From Anaerolineae bacterium (GTDB lineage Bacteria > Chloroflexota > Anaerolineae > Aggregatilineales > Phototrophicaceae): DNA of 23,129 nt. The notes below the pieces were generated by a model. That model worked only from the letters and a program-made list of their open reading frames with translations. It was not told the DNA's origin and made no database searches. A program made the position numbers and the translations under genes. Shown one piece after another: positions 14,960-23,044 of this stretch (the stretch's first letter is position 1; each line of letters starts with the position of its first letter). Location of the stretch: assembly GCA_028284565.1 (NCBI GenBank), contig JANQRM010000464.1:1-23129 (forward strand), read 5' to 3'.

Positions 14960-14982
14960 ACTATAACAAGGTTATATGAAAT
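14960..14982 (-). promoter_or_regulatory. Candidate promoter of the long operon
   Basis: On the minus strand, TATAGT (14965-14960) matches a sigma-70-type -10 box 5 of 6, in the 60-base gap upstream of the first methyltransferase. The -35 region falls in the T-rich tail of the FmdB terminator and is poor. A start here would leave a leader of about 25 bases with AAGGA before the ATG. Confidence 0.35.
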
Positions 14983-15006
14983 AAAAAAGCAGTCATCGAG
15001 ACTGCT
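14983..15006 (-). terminator. Intrinsic terminator of the FmdB-like gene
   Basis: On the minus strand AGCAGTC (15006-15000) pairs perfectly with GACTGCT (14994-14988) across a five-base loop, followed at once by TTTTTT. It is a textbook Rho-independent terminator. The ascending stem overlaps the stop codon of the zinc ribbon gene. Confidence 0.85.
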
Positions 15007-15310
15007 AATCATCATAGCTCATATTGAGTGACGGAACGCTCTTCACGGCATCATCACCCAACTTGTCTCTTAACTTTTTGCGGAGTTTGGGTGTTTCTTC
15101 CCGCCATTTGTCTTGTAATTGCTCTTTACTGGCGCGATGTCCGTCACCTGCATGAGTTAGCATCCCGCGTGCAAGAGATGGTGCAGAGGTGATGACTTTC
15201 TGCGCCGTTTCGTAGCCACATGCAGGACACGTTGGTACGGGATCGTTAAAGCCATGACGGAATTCAAAGCGATGCTTACATTCGGGGCATTTGTAATCAT
15301 AAACAGGCAT
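15005..15310 (-). CDS. FmdB-family zinc ribbon protein
   Basis: A 101-residue protein. It begins MPVYDYKCPECKHRFE, the hallmark of the FmdB (CxxC_CxxC_SSSS) regulatory zinc ribbon family, with four zinc ligands C8, C11, C28 and C31. The ribbon covers about residues 1-42; the rest is a charged, probably helical tail (WREETPKLRKKLRDKLGDDAV). FmdB was named from a formamidase locus and is thought to be regulatory, but most members have no proven role. A promoter-like sequence upstream and an intrinsic terminator at the stop codon suggest a monocistronic unit between the ABC importer and the large operon. Confidence 0.9.
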   Translation of the reverse strand: MPVYDYKCPECKHRFEFRHGFNDPVPTCPACGYETAQKVITSAPSLARGMLTHAGDGHRASKEQLQDKWREETPKLRKKLRDKLGDDAVKSVPSLNMSYDD

Positions 15311-15344
15311 AAATTGCTGTTCCTAAATTATCAACAGTATGTCT

Positions 15345-15356
15345 ATTATATGTCAA
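15345..15356 (-). promoter_or_regulatory. Promoter-like boxes upstream of the FmdB-like gene
   Basis: On the minus strand TTGACA (15356-15351) is directly followed by TATAAT (15350-15345). These two perfect consensus hexamers cannot serve together. Either TATAAT is the -10 with a weak -35 further upstream, or TTGACA is the -35 and GATAAT, 18 bases downstream, is the -10. AGGA lies 10 bases before the ATG, and the first option leaves it inside the transcript. Confidence 0.5.
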
Positions 15357-15378
15357 AAGTATCACCAAAACGTTAGAT

Positions 15379-16329
15379 TTATTGCAAGCGAATACGTGGG
15401 TTGAGTGCCGCATAGAGCAAATCGGCAATTAAATTAGCTAAAGCAAAGGTCGTCACGATGATCATCGACACGGCTTGTAAGACCGGCAGATTCTTCTGTT
15501 CAACGGATTCAATCAGGAGTGACCCCAAGCCTTTATAATTAAAGACAGTTTCAATCACCACCAAGCCACCAATCAACCAGCCGACACTAATGGCAATCAC
15601 CGTAATCGTCGGCAAGAGAGCATTACGTAGTACATGCCGAACCATGATGTATCGTGGGGATAAGCCTTTGAGGGTTGCCGTGCGGATGTAGGGCTTCTTG
15701 AGTTCATCAATGATGCCAGCACGGGTCATGCGAGTGACATAACCAATCAAGACAAAACTCGCTGTAATTGATGGCAATATCAACACGCGCAACCAACCGC
15801 CGAGTGAATCGATTGTCGATAGAGGTGGGGTACTAGCTTCAAACCAGCCTAAGCCAAGCGCGAAGATGTTAATCAAGGCAATGCCGGTTACGAATTCGGG
15901 TAAGCCAACCACCGAGAGTGAAATCACGGAGACGATACTATCCACCCATGTATTTTCCCATACTGCGGCAAGGACACCCAGCAATATAGATACGGGTATA
16001 CTAATCAGCATGGTGAAGCCTGCGAGAATCATTGAGTTGCCAAGTCGGTCAAGCACAAAGCCTTGAACCTGTGGATTGCCTGCGCTGTAGGAGACTCCCC
16101 AGTCGCCCGTGACAAAACCAAAGAACCAGTCGAAATATTGTTCAATCGCCGGACGGTCTAAACCAAAGCGTTCATCAAATTGGGCAATGGCTTCGTCGGA
16201 AGCATCGCGCCCCAAAATCAAGCGGGCGACGTCACCGGGAAGCAGTTGGGTCAGGGCAAAGATAATGGCGGATGTGACAATAATCGTGACAATCAGCAAG
16301 AGGATACGACGAACAAGATAACGTGTCAT
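15379..16329 (-). CDS. Peptide/nickel-type ABC transporter permease, DppB-like
   Basis: A 316-residue inner-membrane permease. The N terminus MTRYLVRRILLLIVTIIVTSAIIFALTQLLPGD has the conserved first helix plus LLPGD of DppB/OppB/NikB, followed by RFGLDRP and YFDWFFGFVTGDWGVSY. The cytoplasmic EAA coupling loop is at KKPYIRTATLKGLSPRYIMV, and HVLRNALLPTITV follows. About six helices are predicted. It pairs with the DppC-like subunit at 18398-19396 to form the channel of an importer for peptides or other small solutes. Its ATG overlaps the ATPase stop by 4 bases. It is the last gene of the transporter unit. The solute cannot be named. Confidence 0.93.
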   Translation of the reverse strand: MTRYLVRRILLLIVTIIVTSAIIFALTQLLPGDVARLILGRDASDEAIAQFDERFGLDRPAIEQYFDWFFGFVTGDWGVSYSAGNPQVQGFVLDRLGNSMILAGFTMLISIPVSILLGVLAAVWENTWVDSIVSVISLSVVGLPEFVTGIALINIFALGLGWFEASTPPLSTIDSLGGWLRVLILPSITASFVLIGYVTRMTRAGIIDELKKPYIRTATLKGLSPRYIMVRHVLRNALLPTITVIAISVGWLIGGLVVIETVFNYKGLGSLLIESVEQKNLPVLQAVSMIIVTTFALANLIADLLYAALNPRIRLQ

Positions 16330-18401
16330 TCGGAGGCGACCTCCGTGTTCAGAGTGTTAGTCTGGAGTTCAGTGAGTTCATCAATAGGAATATGGCAGAG
16401 GATTTGGTGTCCGCCAACTGTTTCGCGAAAGGGCGGGTATTCATCCTCGCAGATTGCTCCTATTTTGCGTGGACAGCGCGTATGGAAAGGACAACCACTT
16501 GGTTTATTGCTTGGGCTGGGGATGTCGCCTTCTAAGCGAATGATACCCTGTGTCTGCAAGGGGTCGGGTAATGGGACAGCTGATAAAAGAGCTTCGGTAT
16601 AAGGATGCCATGGAGGTTCGTAAACCGCTTCATTGGGACCCTGTTCCATGACTTCACCGAGATACAACACGACAATCCAATCGGCTAGGTAACTGATGAT
16701 TTCGAGGTCATGTGAAATCAGTAGGTATGATGTGCCTTTGGTCGCGCGTAGGTCTTTCAGTAGATTTAAGATGACAGCTTGTACAGAAACATCCAACGAT
16801 GACGTGGGTTCATCTGCCACAACCAACGCTGGATTCGCCGCGAAAGCACGCGCAATCGCTACCCGTTGTTTCTCACCACCACTCAATTGATTGGGATAGC
16901 GTGTGGCATATTCAGTTGTCAATCCTACTGATTCAAGGAGGTTATGTACTTGTTCCTTTACAGCCTTCTTATCAGGATTATCCTTACTTAATATCTTTAT
17001 CGTGCGTCCGATGGTTTGCCCCACTGTTTGGTAGGGATTTAAGGCATCGTGTGGGTTTTGGAAAACCATCTGCAAGTTAGCAAGGGCATCTTGTGAGCGA
17101 TGGTTGAGGTCTTTGCTCAGGGGGATTTCGCACAATTCCATCTGCCCGCTATCGGCTTCATAGAGGGCAACGATACAACGAGCGAGGGTGGTTTTCCCGC
17201 TACCACTTTCACCGACTAAGCCGAGTGTCGAGCTAGAGCGTATTTTGATGCTGACGTTGTCAACCGCTTTGAGGAAGCTGGCTTCTTTGCGTGTTAGTCT
17301 GTCGAATAAAGTATGCTCACCAAATTGCTTGCTGATATGTTCTGCTTCCAGCACATAATTGTCTTTATCTTCCACCGTTGGTAGTTGCCCTTTGGGACGG
17401 TTGCGCGGAGTCAATTCGCCGGAGTCGATTTCTTCCCATCGCCAACAACGGATTTGCCGTCCATCTTTGATGGATTCCAATGGTGGTTTTTCTGTGAAAC
17501 ACTTGTCAATCGCCACAGGACATCGATCCGCGAAGACGCAGGCATGACCACGCTCTGAAAGTGAAGGTGCAACTCCATCAATGGTCGAAAGGCGGGAGTT
17601 GGCTCCAGTCGTGGCACTCGGTAGGCTGGCGAGTAATCCACTCGTGTACGGATGAAGAGGTTTCGCATATAAATCGTGGACGGACGCACTTTCCATCACT
17701 TTGCCTGCATAGAGGACGGTCACATAATCACACAGTTGCGCCACAGTCCCTAAATCATGCGAGACATACAATGCCGCCGCCTGTTCACTGTGGATGAGTT
17801 CACGGAACAAGTCTAAGATGACGGCTTGCGTGGTTACATCAAGGGCAGTCGTGGGTTCATCAAGAATTAGCAATCGTGGTCGGGTACTGAGTGCCATGGC
17901 AATCATCACACGCTGTTGCATCCCACCACTCAGTTGATGCGGATACCGTTTCAGAATGTACTCTGCATCAGCAAGTTTGACACTTAGAAGCATGTCTTCG
18001 GCTTTTTGGAGTGAATCTCCTTTGGACATATTCAGATGGAGTTGCATTGCCTCGATCATCTGACTACCAATGGTTTTGGTGGGATTCAATGAAGCAAGCG
18101 GGTCTTGGGGCATCAGCGCGATTTCTTTGCCCCAGAGTTGACGCATTTGAGCAGGCGAATAATCGACGATGTTCTTGCCATCGAACCAGATTTCACCCGA
18201 TGAGATACGGGCATTTTCTGCCATATAGCGCATCAAGCCCAAGCCGAGTGTGGATTTACCACTGCCACTTTCGCCGACTAAGCCATGAATTTGGAGGGGG
18301 TTAATCTGTAAATCGACATCGCAAATGACATTGAGCCATTCTTTCTGAATTCGATATTCGATATTGAGATTGGTTGCTTGAATAACAGGGGTATCGCTCA
18401 T
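16326..18401 (-). CDS. Fused DppD-DppF-type ABC ATPase
   Basis: A 691-residue protein with two complete nucleotide-binding domains, where many Dpp/Opp systems use two separate subunits. NBD1 has Walker A G43-S50 (GESGSGKS), signature LSGG at 157-160 and Walker B ending in D181-E182. NBD2 has Walker A G397-T404, LSGG at 506-509 and Walker B ending in D530-E531. Both halves keep H-loops (SHDL) and the oligopeptide-type C-terminal Cys cluster (CVFADRCPVAIDKC and CPFHTRCPRKIGAIC), which in relatives can bind an iron-sulfur cluster. The fusion is well known in the family. It powers the two permeases encoded on either side, overlapping each neighbour by 4 bases. Confidence 0.94.
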   Translation of the reverse strand: MSDTPVIQATNLNIEYRIQKEWLNVICDVDLQINPLQIHGLVGESGSGKSTLGLGLMRYMAENARISSGEIWFDGKNIVDYSPAQMRQLWGKEIALMPQDPLASLNPTKTIGSQMIEAMQLHLNMSKGDSLQKAEDMLLSVKLADAEYILKRYPHQLSGGMQQRVMIAMALSTRPRLLILDEPTTALDVTTQAVILDLFRELIHSEQAAALYVSHDLGTVAQLCDYVTVLYAGKVMESASVHDLYAKPLHPYTSGLLASLPSATTGANSRLSTIDGVAPSLSERGHACVFADRCPVAIDKCFTEKPPLESIKDGRQIRCWRWEEIDSGELTPRNRPKGQLPTVEDKDNYVLEAEHISKQFGEHTLFDRLTRKEASFLKAVDNVSIKIRSSSTLGLVGESGSGKTTLARCIVALYEADSGQMELCEIPLSKDLNHRSQDALANLQMVFQNPHDALNPYQTVGQTIGRTIKILSKDNPDKKAVKEQVHNLLESVGLTTEYATRYPNQLSGGEKQRVAIARAFAANPALVVADEPTSSLDVSVQAVILNLLKDLRATKGTSYLLISHDLEIISYLADWIVVLYLGEVMEQGPNEAVYEPPWHPYTEALLSAVPLPDPLQTQGIIRLEGDIPSPSNKPSGCPFHTRCPRKIGAICEDEYPPFRETVGGHQILCHIPIDELTELQTNTLNTEVASE

Positions 18402-19396
18402 CCGCGTCCCTCCTCATAACGGAAAATCCGACGCAAACCGTCTGATAAGAGGTTGACGCTAATAATCAAGGTGGCGATTGCCAACACCGGATACCACAAT
18501 GACCATGGCGAGTTGACATAATCTTGACGTGCATCGAGTACCATCCGTCCCCATTCTGGAGAGGGAGGTTGTACACCTAAACCCAAGAAACCTAATGAGG
18601 CAACCAAGAAGATGGCATAGGAAAACCGTAGCGAGGCTTCAACGACTAGCGCAGGGAGAACACCGGGTAAAATCTCGCGGAATAGCACATAGATGGTCGA
18701 TTCACCGCGTAATTTGGCGGCTTCCACATAACCGCTATCCCGGATATTGAGTACGGCACTACGAATCACACGGGTGACAATGGGCGTATACAGCAAAATA
18801 ATCACAATCACGAGAGCGAGATTTGTTGCTCCCACCGAATTAATAAGGGCGTTCTCGGCATTTTCTAATAAAGGCACGATGGTCGTCAGCATGACCAATG
18901 CCAAGACCAAAGCGGGAATTGCTAATAAACTATCCAATGCACGAGAGATGAGTTCATCCACCCAGCCACCGATAAAGCCTGTTGCTAAGCCAATGGTCAT
19001 CCCAATCAAAACAGAAAAAATGGTTGCTACAGTTGGCAAACCAATCGTGTCGCGCGCACCCCACAAAATACGGCTGAAGACATCACGCCCATTGCGGTCT
19101 GTGCCGAAGGGGTGTTCAAGGGATGGGGGGATGTTTTCCAGCTTGGAGCAAATCTCACGTCCTGAACTCGTCGTCTGGCAATCGGTGGTACTACGAAGTC
19201 CTTCTCGATAGTTATAAGGCGCGACAGAGGGACCCAAAAATGAAATCAGAATAAAAATGAGAACAATCACCAAGCCAGCAAAAGCAAGAGGACGTTGTGC
19301 CATTTGGCGGAGAAAATTGCGACTAGAATCGAGGGTGCGCGATAAAAAGGAGGGTGGAGCCGAAGCTGACTCCACCTTGAGTTTGTCTGTTGTCAT
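18398..19396 (-). CDS. Peptide/nickel-type ABC transporter permease, DppC-like
   Basis: A 332-residue permease. A cytoplasmic N-terminal extension leads into the first helix (LAFAGLVIVLIFILISFLG), then the family motif HPFGTDRNGRDVFSR, five further helices, an EAA loop at SGYVEAAKLRGESTIYVLF and the C-terminal LGLGVQPPSPEWGRM motif of DppC/OppC/NikC. The external loop before HPFGTD has an insert with two cysteines (TTDCQTTSSGREICSKL) that could form a disulfide outside the cell. It starts 6 bases after the binding-protein stop and overlaps the ATPase start by 4 bases. It forms the membrane channel with the DppB-like partner. Confidence 0.93.
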   Translation of the reverse strand: MTTDKLKVESASAPPSFLSRTLDSSRNFLRQMAQRPLAFAGLVIVLIFILISFLGPSVAPYNYREGLRSTTDCQTTSSGREICSKLENIPPSLEHPFGTDRNGRDVFSRILWGARDTIGLPTVATIFSVLIGMTIGLATGFIGGWVDELISRALDSLLAIPALVLALVMLTTIVPLLENAENALINSVGATNLALVIVIILLYTPIVTRVIRSAVLNIRDSGYVEAAKLRGESTIYVLFREILPGVLPALVVEASLRFSYAIFLVASLGFLGLGVQPPSPEWGRMVLDARQDYVNSPWSLWYPVLAIATLIISVNLLSDGLRRIFRYEEGRG

Positions 19397-19402
19397 GCAG
19401 GA

Positions 19403-20947
19403 TTAGCCACTGACGCTAACCGTGCGTAAGTCCGTGCGTCCAGCAAAGGGGTGCATATCCAAACCTTCAACGTTGCTGGCGGATGCGCCAATCAAGGGAT
19501 TGAAGAAGGGGATAATCACGGGACCGCGTTCTGAAAAAATGGCGGAGATTTGCCCGTAGATATCAGCACGGGCTTCGATGTCTGCCGTCACACGAGCTTG
19601 TTCAATGAGACCGTCAAGTTCTTCATCTGCCCAGTGTGCCTCGTTCCAGATACCATCGCTGGCATAGGAGAGTTCAAAGTATTCTTGTGGTGTGGGACGC
19701 GAACCCCAGCCAGTAACACCCAATTCAACCGTGAGCCACTCGTCATCGGAGTAGTAGACATTTTCGGGGCGCATCAGGATTTCCACATTGATGCAACCTT
19801 CTGCCCATTGTTCTTGCAGAGCAACTGCCATATCGGAGTAATTGAATGCATCGACCACGAAGAACTCAATGGGTGAGTCTGCGCCTAAGCCATCAGGGAA
19901 GCCTGCTTCTGCGAGTAAGTCGCAGGAGGCTTGTGGGTCAACTTCGTCGGCAATTGCGCTGAAGAACGGACCATAAATGGGACCGATGGGATCATTATTG
20001 CCGACAATTCCGCGTCCATCAAAGAGATCAAGATTCAGCAATTCGCGGTCTGTTGCCAATTTGAAAGCTTGGCGGATGCGAACATCTTCTGCAATTGAGC
20101 CTGCATCAGCGCGGAACTTAATCACCGGATGTTGGTTGGTCGGTTTAACGATGACATCCAATCCATCTTCCGATTCGAGTTCTTCTAAGCGGTCAAAGGG
20201 AAGGCGGAATACGACATGTACTGTCCCACTGCGAACTGCGTCGATTTGTGCTTGTTTATCATCAATGAAGACGAGAGTGACACTATCGAGTGCAGGTTGA
20301 CCATCCCACCAGTAATTCGGGTTGGCGGTAAAGGTTGCACTTTCACCCGGACTGAATTCACTCAAGATGAACGCACCTGTTCCATTGAAGTTGGCAAACT
20401 GAGCATCGCCCTCGCCCAAGACATTCGGTTCCGTGTTGCCATCTTGCAAGATAAAGGCTTGGTTAGATGCCAGACCAAACGCAAAGTCTGCATTTGGAGC
20501 TGTCAAGGTAAAGACGACAGTGTCATCGCCATCCGCTGATACGTCAAAATCACTACCGAGCAAACCGAGTGCGGGCGATTCGAGTTCTTTCAGGCGATTG
20601 AAAGTGAAGACCACATCGGCAGAAGAAAATGCCGAACCATCATGGAAGGTCGCACCTTCAACAAGCGATAGTGTGTAAGTCAAGCCGTCGTCGCTGATGT
20701 CCCATTCGCTTGCCAAGTTGGGAACAAGTGAGCCATCCGGCGCGACATCAATTAGGTAGTCATAAATGAGGTGACTGAAAAGGACTTCTGAATCAGCTGA
20801 ACCCAATGCGGGGTCAAGATTCACAGGTGCTTCGATACCCACGCTTAAGTTACCGCCTTGTGCGCCTACGCTGAACACACTGCCAAGGAGCAATACCAAA
20901 AGCCCGGTGACGAGCATCATCGTCCACTTTTTGTTATTAAATTTCAT
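19403..20947 (-). CDS. ABC transporter solute-binding protein, family 5
   Basis: A 514-residue exported binding protein of the DppA/OppA type (SBP_bac_5). The signal peptide (MKFNNKKWTMMLVTGLLVLLLG... SVGAQ) has no Cys lipobox, so it looks like signal peptidase I processing or an uncleaved anchor rather than a lipoprotein. Family marks are LDPALGSADSE, LVPNLASEWDISDDGLTYTL, FHDGSAFSSADVVFTFNR, GTGAFILSEF and VRIRQAFKLATDRELL. The ATG at 20947 is set by GGAGG 4-5 bases upstream; a TTG at 20965 lies above that site. It is the first gene of the transporter unit and delivers solute to the permeases. Binding specificity cannot be deduced. Confidence 0.93.
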   Translation of the reverse strand: MKFNNKKWTMMLVTGLLVLLLGSVFSVGAQGGNLSVGIEAPVNLDPALGSADSEVLFSHLIYDYLIDVAPDGSLVPNLASEWDISDDGLTYTLSLVEGATFHDGSAFSSADVVFTFNRLKELESPALGLLGSDFDVSADGDDTVVFTLTAPNADFAFGLASNQAFILQDGNTEPNVLGEGDAQFANFNGTGAFILSEFSPGESATFTANPNYWWDGQPALDSVTLVFIDDKQAQIDAVRSGTVHVVFRLPFDRLEELESEDGLDVIVKPTNQHPVIKFRADAGSIAEDVRIRQAFKLATDRELLNLDLFDGRGIVGNNDPIGPIYGPFFSAIADEVDPQASCDLLAEAGFPDGLGADSPIEFFVVDAFNYSDMAVALQEQWAEGCINVEILMRPENVYYSDDEWLTVELGVTGWGSRPTPQEYFELSYASDGIWNEAHWADEELDGLIEQARVTADIEARADIYGQISAIFSERGPVIIPFFNPLIGASASNVEGLDMHPFAGRTDLRTVSVSG

Positions 20948-21022
20948 TGTGCCTCCAAGCAACAATTGAGATAAGTGAATAGGGTGGGTCTGTCTCCTAT
21001 TTGAGACAGAGACTACACTATA
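20948..21022 (-). promoter_or_regulatory. Promoter and 5' hairpin of the ABC importer
   Basis: On the minus strand a TATAGT -10-like box lies at 21022-21017. About 7 bases later an inverted repeat begins: TCTGTCTC (21010-21003) pairs with GAGACAGA (20996-20989) across six bases. The hairpin would therefore sit at the very 5' end of the transcript, or act as a DNA operator at the start site. No T-run follows, so it is not a terminator. The leader ends in GGAGG before the ATG at 20947. Confidence 0.45.
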
Positions 21023-21082
21023 CTATGGCATCCCTCAGAGGGGACTTCTGTAAGCTATCTTACATTAAACATTAAAATTCGA

Positions 21083-23044
21083 TTATTTGTTCGATTCGTC
21101 TGGTTCGATTTCCAGCAAGACTGCTTCACCCTGCACGCTATTACCCTCTGCAAAATGAATCGCTTGCACCGTGCCATCATATGGAGCCTCGATGCGGTGT
21201 TCCATCTTCATCGCCTCAAGGATACAGAGCAAGTCACCCTTTCTGACTGTTTGACCTTCTTCGACGACTAGTTGAATGAGTTGTCCGGTCATGGGAGCGT
21301 GGAGTGAACCGTCTGCTTCGGCAAGGGTGCCGGGTTGAGGAAGAGGTGATACCCATTTCAGATAGAAAGTACCTTGCAAAGTATGTATCCACCAGATGTC
21401 ATCAGGGGCTTGTGCGGTCATCACGCGCTGTTGATGTCCATCAATTGAAATGGTGAGGTCATTCCCGTCAGTACGTCTTACATCAACTGAAAACGCTTGC
21501 CCTCCGATTTGCACCTGATAGGCGGTTTGGTCATGCTGAGGCGAAATCAACACATCAAAGAGTTCATCTTTGAAAACGAACGTATGCTGTATTGGGCGAT
21601 TAGGATTATTACGCCAATGCCCTACACCAGACTGTTTCGCCAGTGCCACACCGATCAAGGCAAAGGCAGAAATTTCGCGCTCATCCTCTAGCAAATCAGG
21701 ATTCTCATCAATAAAGTCAGTAGTGATAATCCCTGCCAGATGATCAGTATGGGTCAAGACTCGCCGTAAAAAGTCGATATTATCGCGTAAGCCCAGCAAC
21801 TGTATCCGACTCAAGCCATAATCCAGCCGACGAATCGCCTCCAAACGAGATTCACCATGTCCAATAATTTTGGCAACCATCGGGTCATAATGCATCGAGA
21901 TCGCATCACCTGAACGGATACCTGTATCAGAGCGAATAAAGTTCGGCGTATACCAATGCAACACATCGCCAATTACCGGCAAGAACCCATTGGCTGGGTT
22001 TTCTGCATAGACACGAGCTTCGATGGCATGTCCTTTGGGTTGGAAATAATAGGTCTCTACGGTTTGTTCATCAGGCAACAATTCATTCAACGTGACACCC
22101 CGTGCCACTTGAATCTGCCAGCGCACTAAGTCAAACCCGGTTACCATCTCTGTAACAGGATGCTCAACTTGGAGACGGGTGTTCATCTCCATGAAATAAA
22201 AATTCTTGTCATCATCAATTAAAAACTCAACTGTTCCCGCACTATAATATCCGATTTGCGTGGCAATATTAACGGCGACCTCACTCATCTGGCGTCGGAG
22301 TTTAGCGGTAAGGGCTGTAGAAGGGGTTTCTTCAATAATTTTCTGATGCCGACGCTGAATCGTACACTCGCGTTCCCCAATGGCGATGATGTTGCCTTCA
22401 TGGTCGCCAAAGACTTGAATTTCAATATGACGGGGTTCGGTGACATACTTTTCAAGCATCAAGCTATCACTGCCAAAGGCTTGTTGGGCTTCGCGGCGAG
22501 CCGCTTCGAGAGAATCCACAAAATCATCTGGATTGTTGACTCGGCGCATCCCTTTACCACCACCACCCAGACTCGCTTTAATCATCACCGGAAAGCCAAT
22601 CTCTTCAACAGCGTTTAAGAATGCTTCATTGGATTGATCGTCACCTGTGTAACCCGGTACGAAGGGGACATCTTGCAACAAAATCTTCGAGGCGCGCTTA
22701 TTACCCATTGCTTCCATTGCACCCGGCGGAGGTCCGATGAAGGTGATGTTTTCACTAATCGCCGCATAACTGAATGCTGGATTTTCCGCAAGGAAACCGT
22801 AGCCGGGATGGATCGCATCTGCACCAGTTCGTAGTGCGGCCCCGATGATGCTTTCGATACTCAGATAACTTTGCGCTGGCGGGCTTCCGCCGATATGTAC
22901 CGCTTCATCGGCAAGTTCGACATGCAGGGCATTGACATCGGCATCGGAGTAGACCGCGACCGTCGCCAAGCCCATCTCGCGACAGGTACGGATAACACGG
23001 CAAGCGATTTCGCCTCGATTAGCGACCAGAACTTTTCTAATCAC
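21083..23044 (-). CDS. Biotin-dependent acyl-CoA carboxylase alpha subunit (MccA/PccA-like)
   Basis: A 653-residue fusion of biotin carboxylase and biotin carrier domains. The order is: biotin carboxylase N domain (VLVANRGEIACRVIRT), ATP-grasp with glycine loop ASLGGGGKGM (157-166) and catalytic MEMNTRLQVEHPVTE (285-299; E286, N288, R290, E294 matching the AccC active site), C domain, linker (about 450-575), then a biotinyl domain with EAMKM, biotinylated Lys at K613. It carboxylates its own biotin from bicarbonate and ATP, passing CO2 to a beta subunit not in the window. Size and order fit methylcrotonyl- or propionyl-CoA carboxylase. GTG at 23044 is supported by GGAGG 6 bases upstream. The overlapping hydratase gene favours the leucine-pathway (MccA/LiuD) reading, but acetyl- or propionyl-CoA specificity is not excluded. 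Confidence 0.92.
   Translation of the reverse strand: MIRKVLVANRGEIACRVIRTCREMGLATVAVYSDADVNALHVELADEAVHIGGSPPAQSYLSIESIIGAALRTGADAIHPGYGFLAENPAFSYAAISENITFIGPPPGAMEAMGNKRASKILLQDVPFVPGYTGDDQSNEAFLNAVEEIGFPVMIKASLGGGGKGMRRVNNPDDFVDSLEAARREAQQAFGSDSLMLEKYVTEPRHIEIQVFGDHEGNIIAIGERECTIQRRHQKIIEETPSTALTAKLRRQMSEVAVNIATQIGYYSAGTVEFLIDDDKNFYFMEMNTRLQVEHPVTEMVTGFDLVRWQIQVARGVTLNELLPDEQTVETYYFQPKGHAIEARVYAENPANGFLPVIGDVLHWYTPNFIRSDTGIRSGDAISMHYDPMVAKIIGHGESRLEAIRRLDYGLSRIQLLGLRDNIDFLRRVLTHTDHLAGIITTDFIDENPDLLEDEREISAFALIGVALAKQSGVGHWRNNPNRPIQHTFVFKDELFDVLISPQHDQTAYQVQIGGQAFSVDVRRTDGNDLTISIDGHQQRVMTAQAPDDIWWIHTLQGTFYLKWVSPLPQPGTLAEADGSLHAPMTGQLIQLVVEEGQTVRKGDLLCILEAMKMEHRIEAPYDGTVQAIHFAEGNSVQGEAVLLEIEPDESNK

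Noticed and set aside
16180..16602. 140-residue plus-strand frame antisense to the DppB and ATPase junction
   Set aside because: Low-complexity antisense translation across two well-supported genes; no ribosome site or family resemblance.
18747..19211. 154-residue plus-strand frame antisense to the DppC-like permease
   Set aside because: Shadow of a strongly conserved gene on the other strand; the translation is Arg/Lys/Pro/Thr-rich with no domain.
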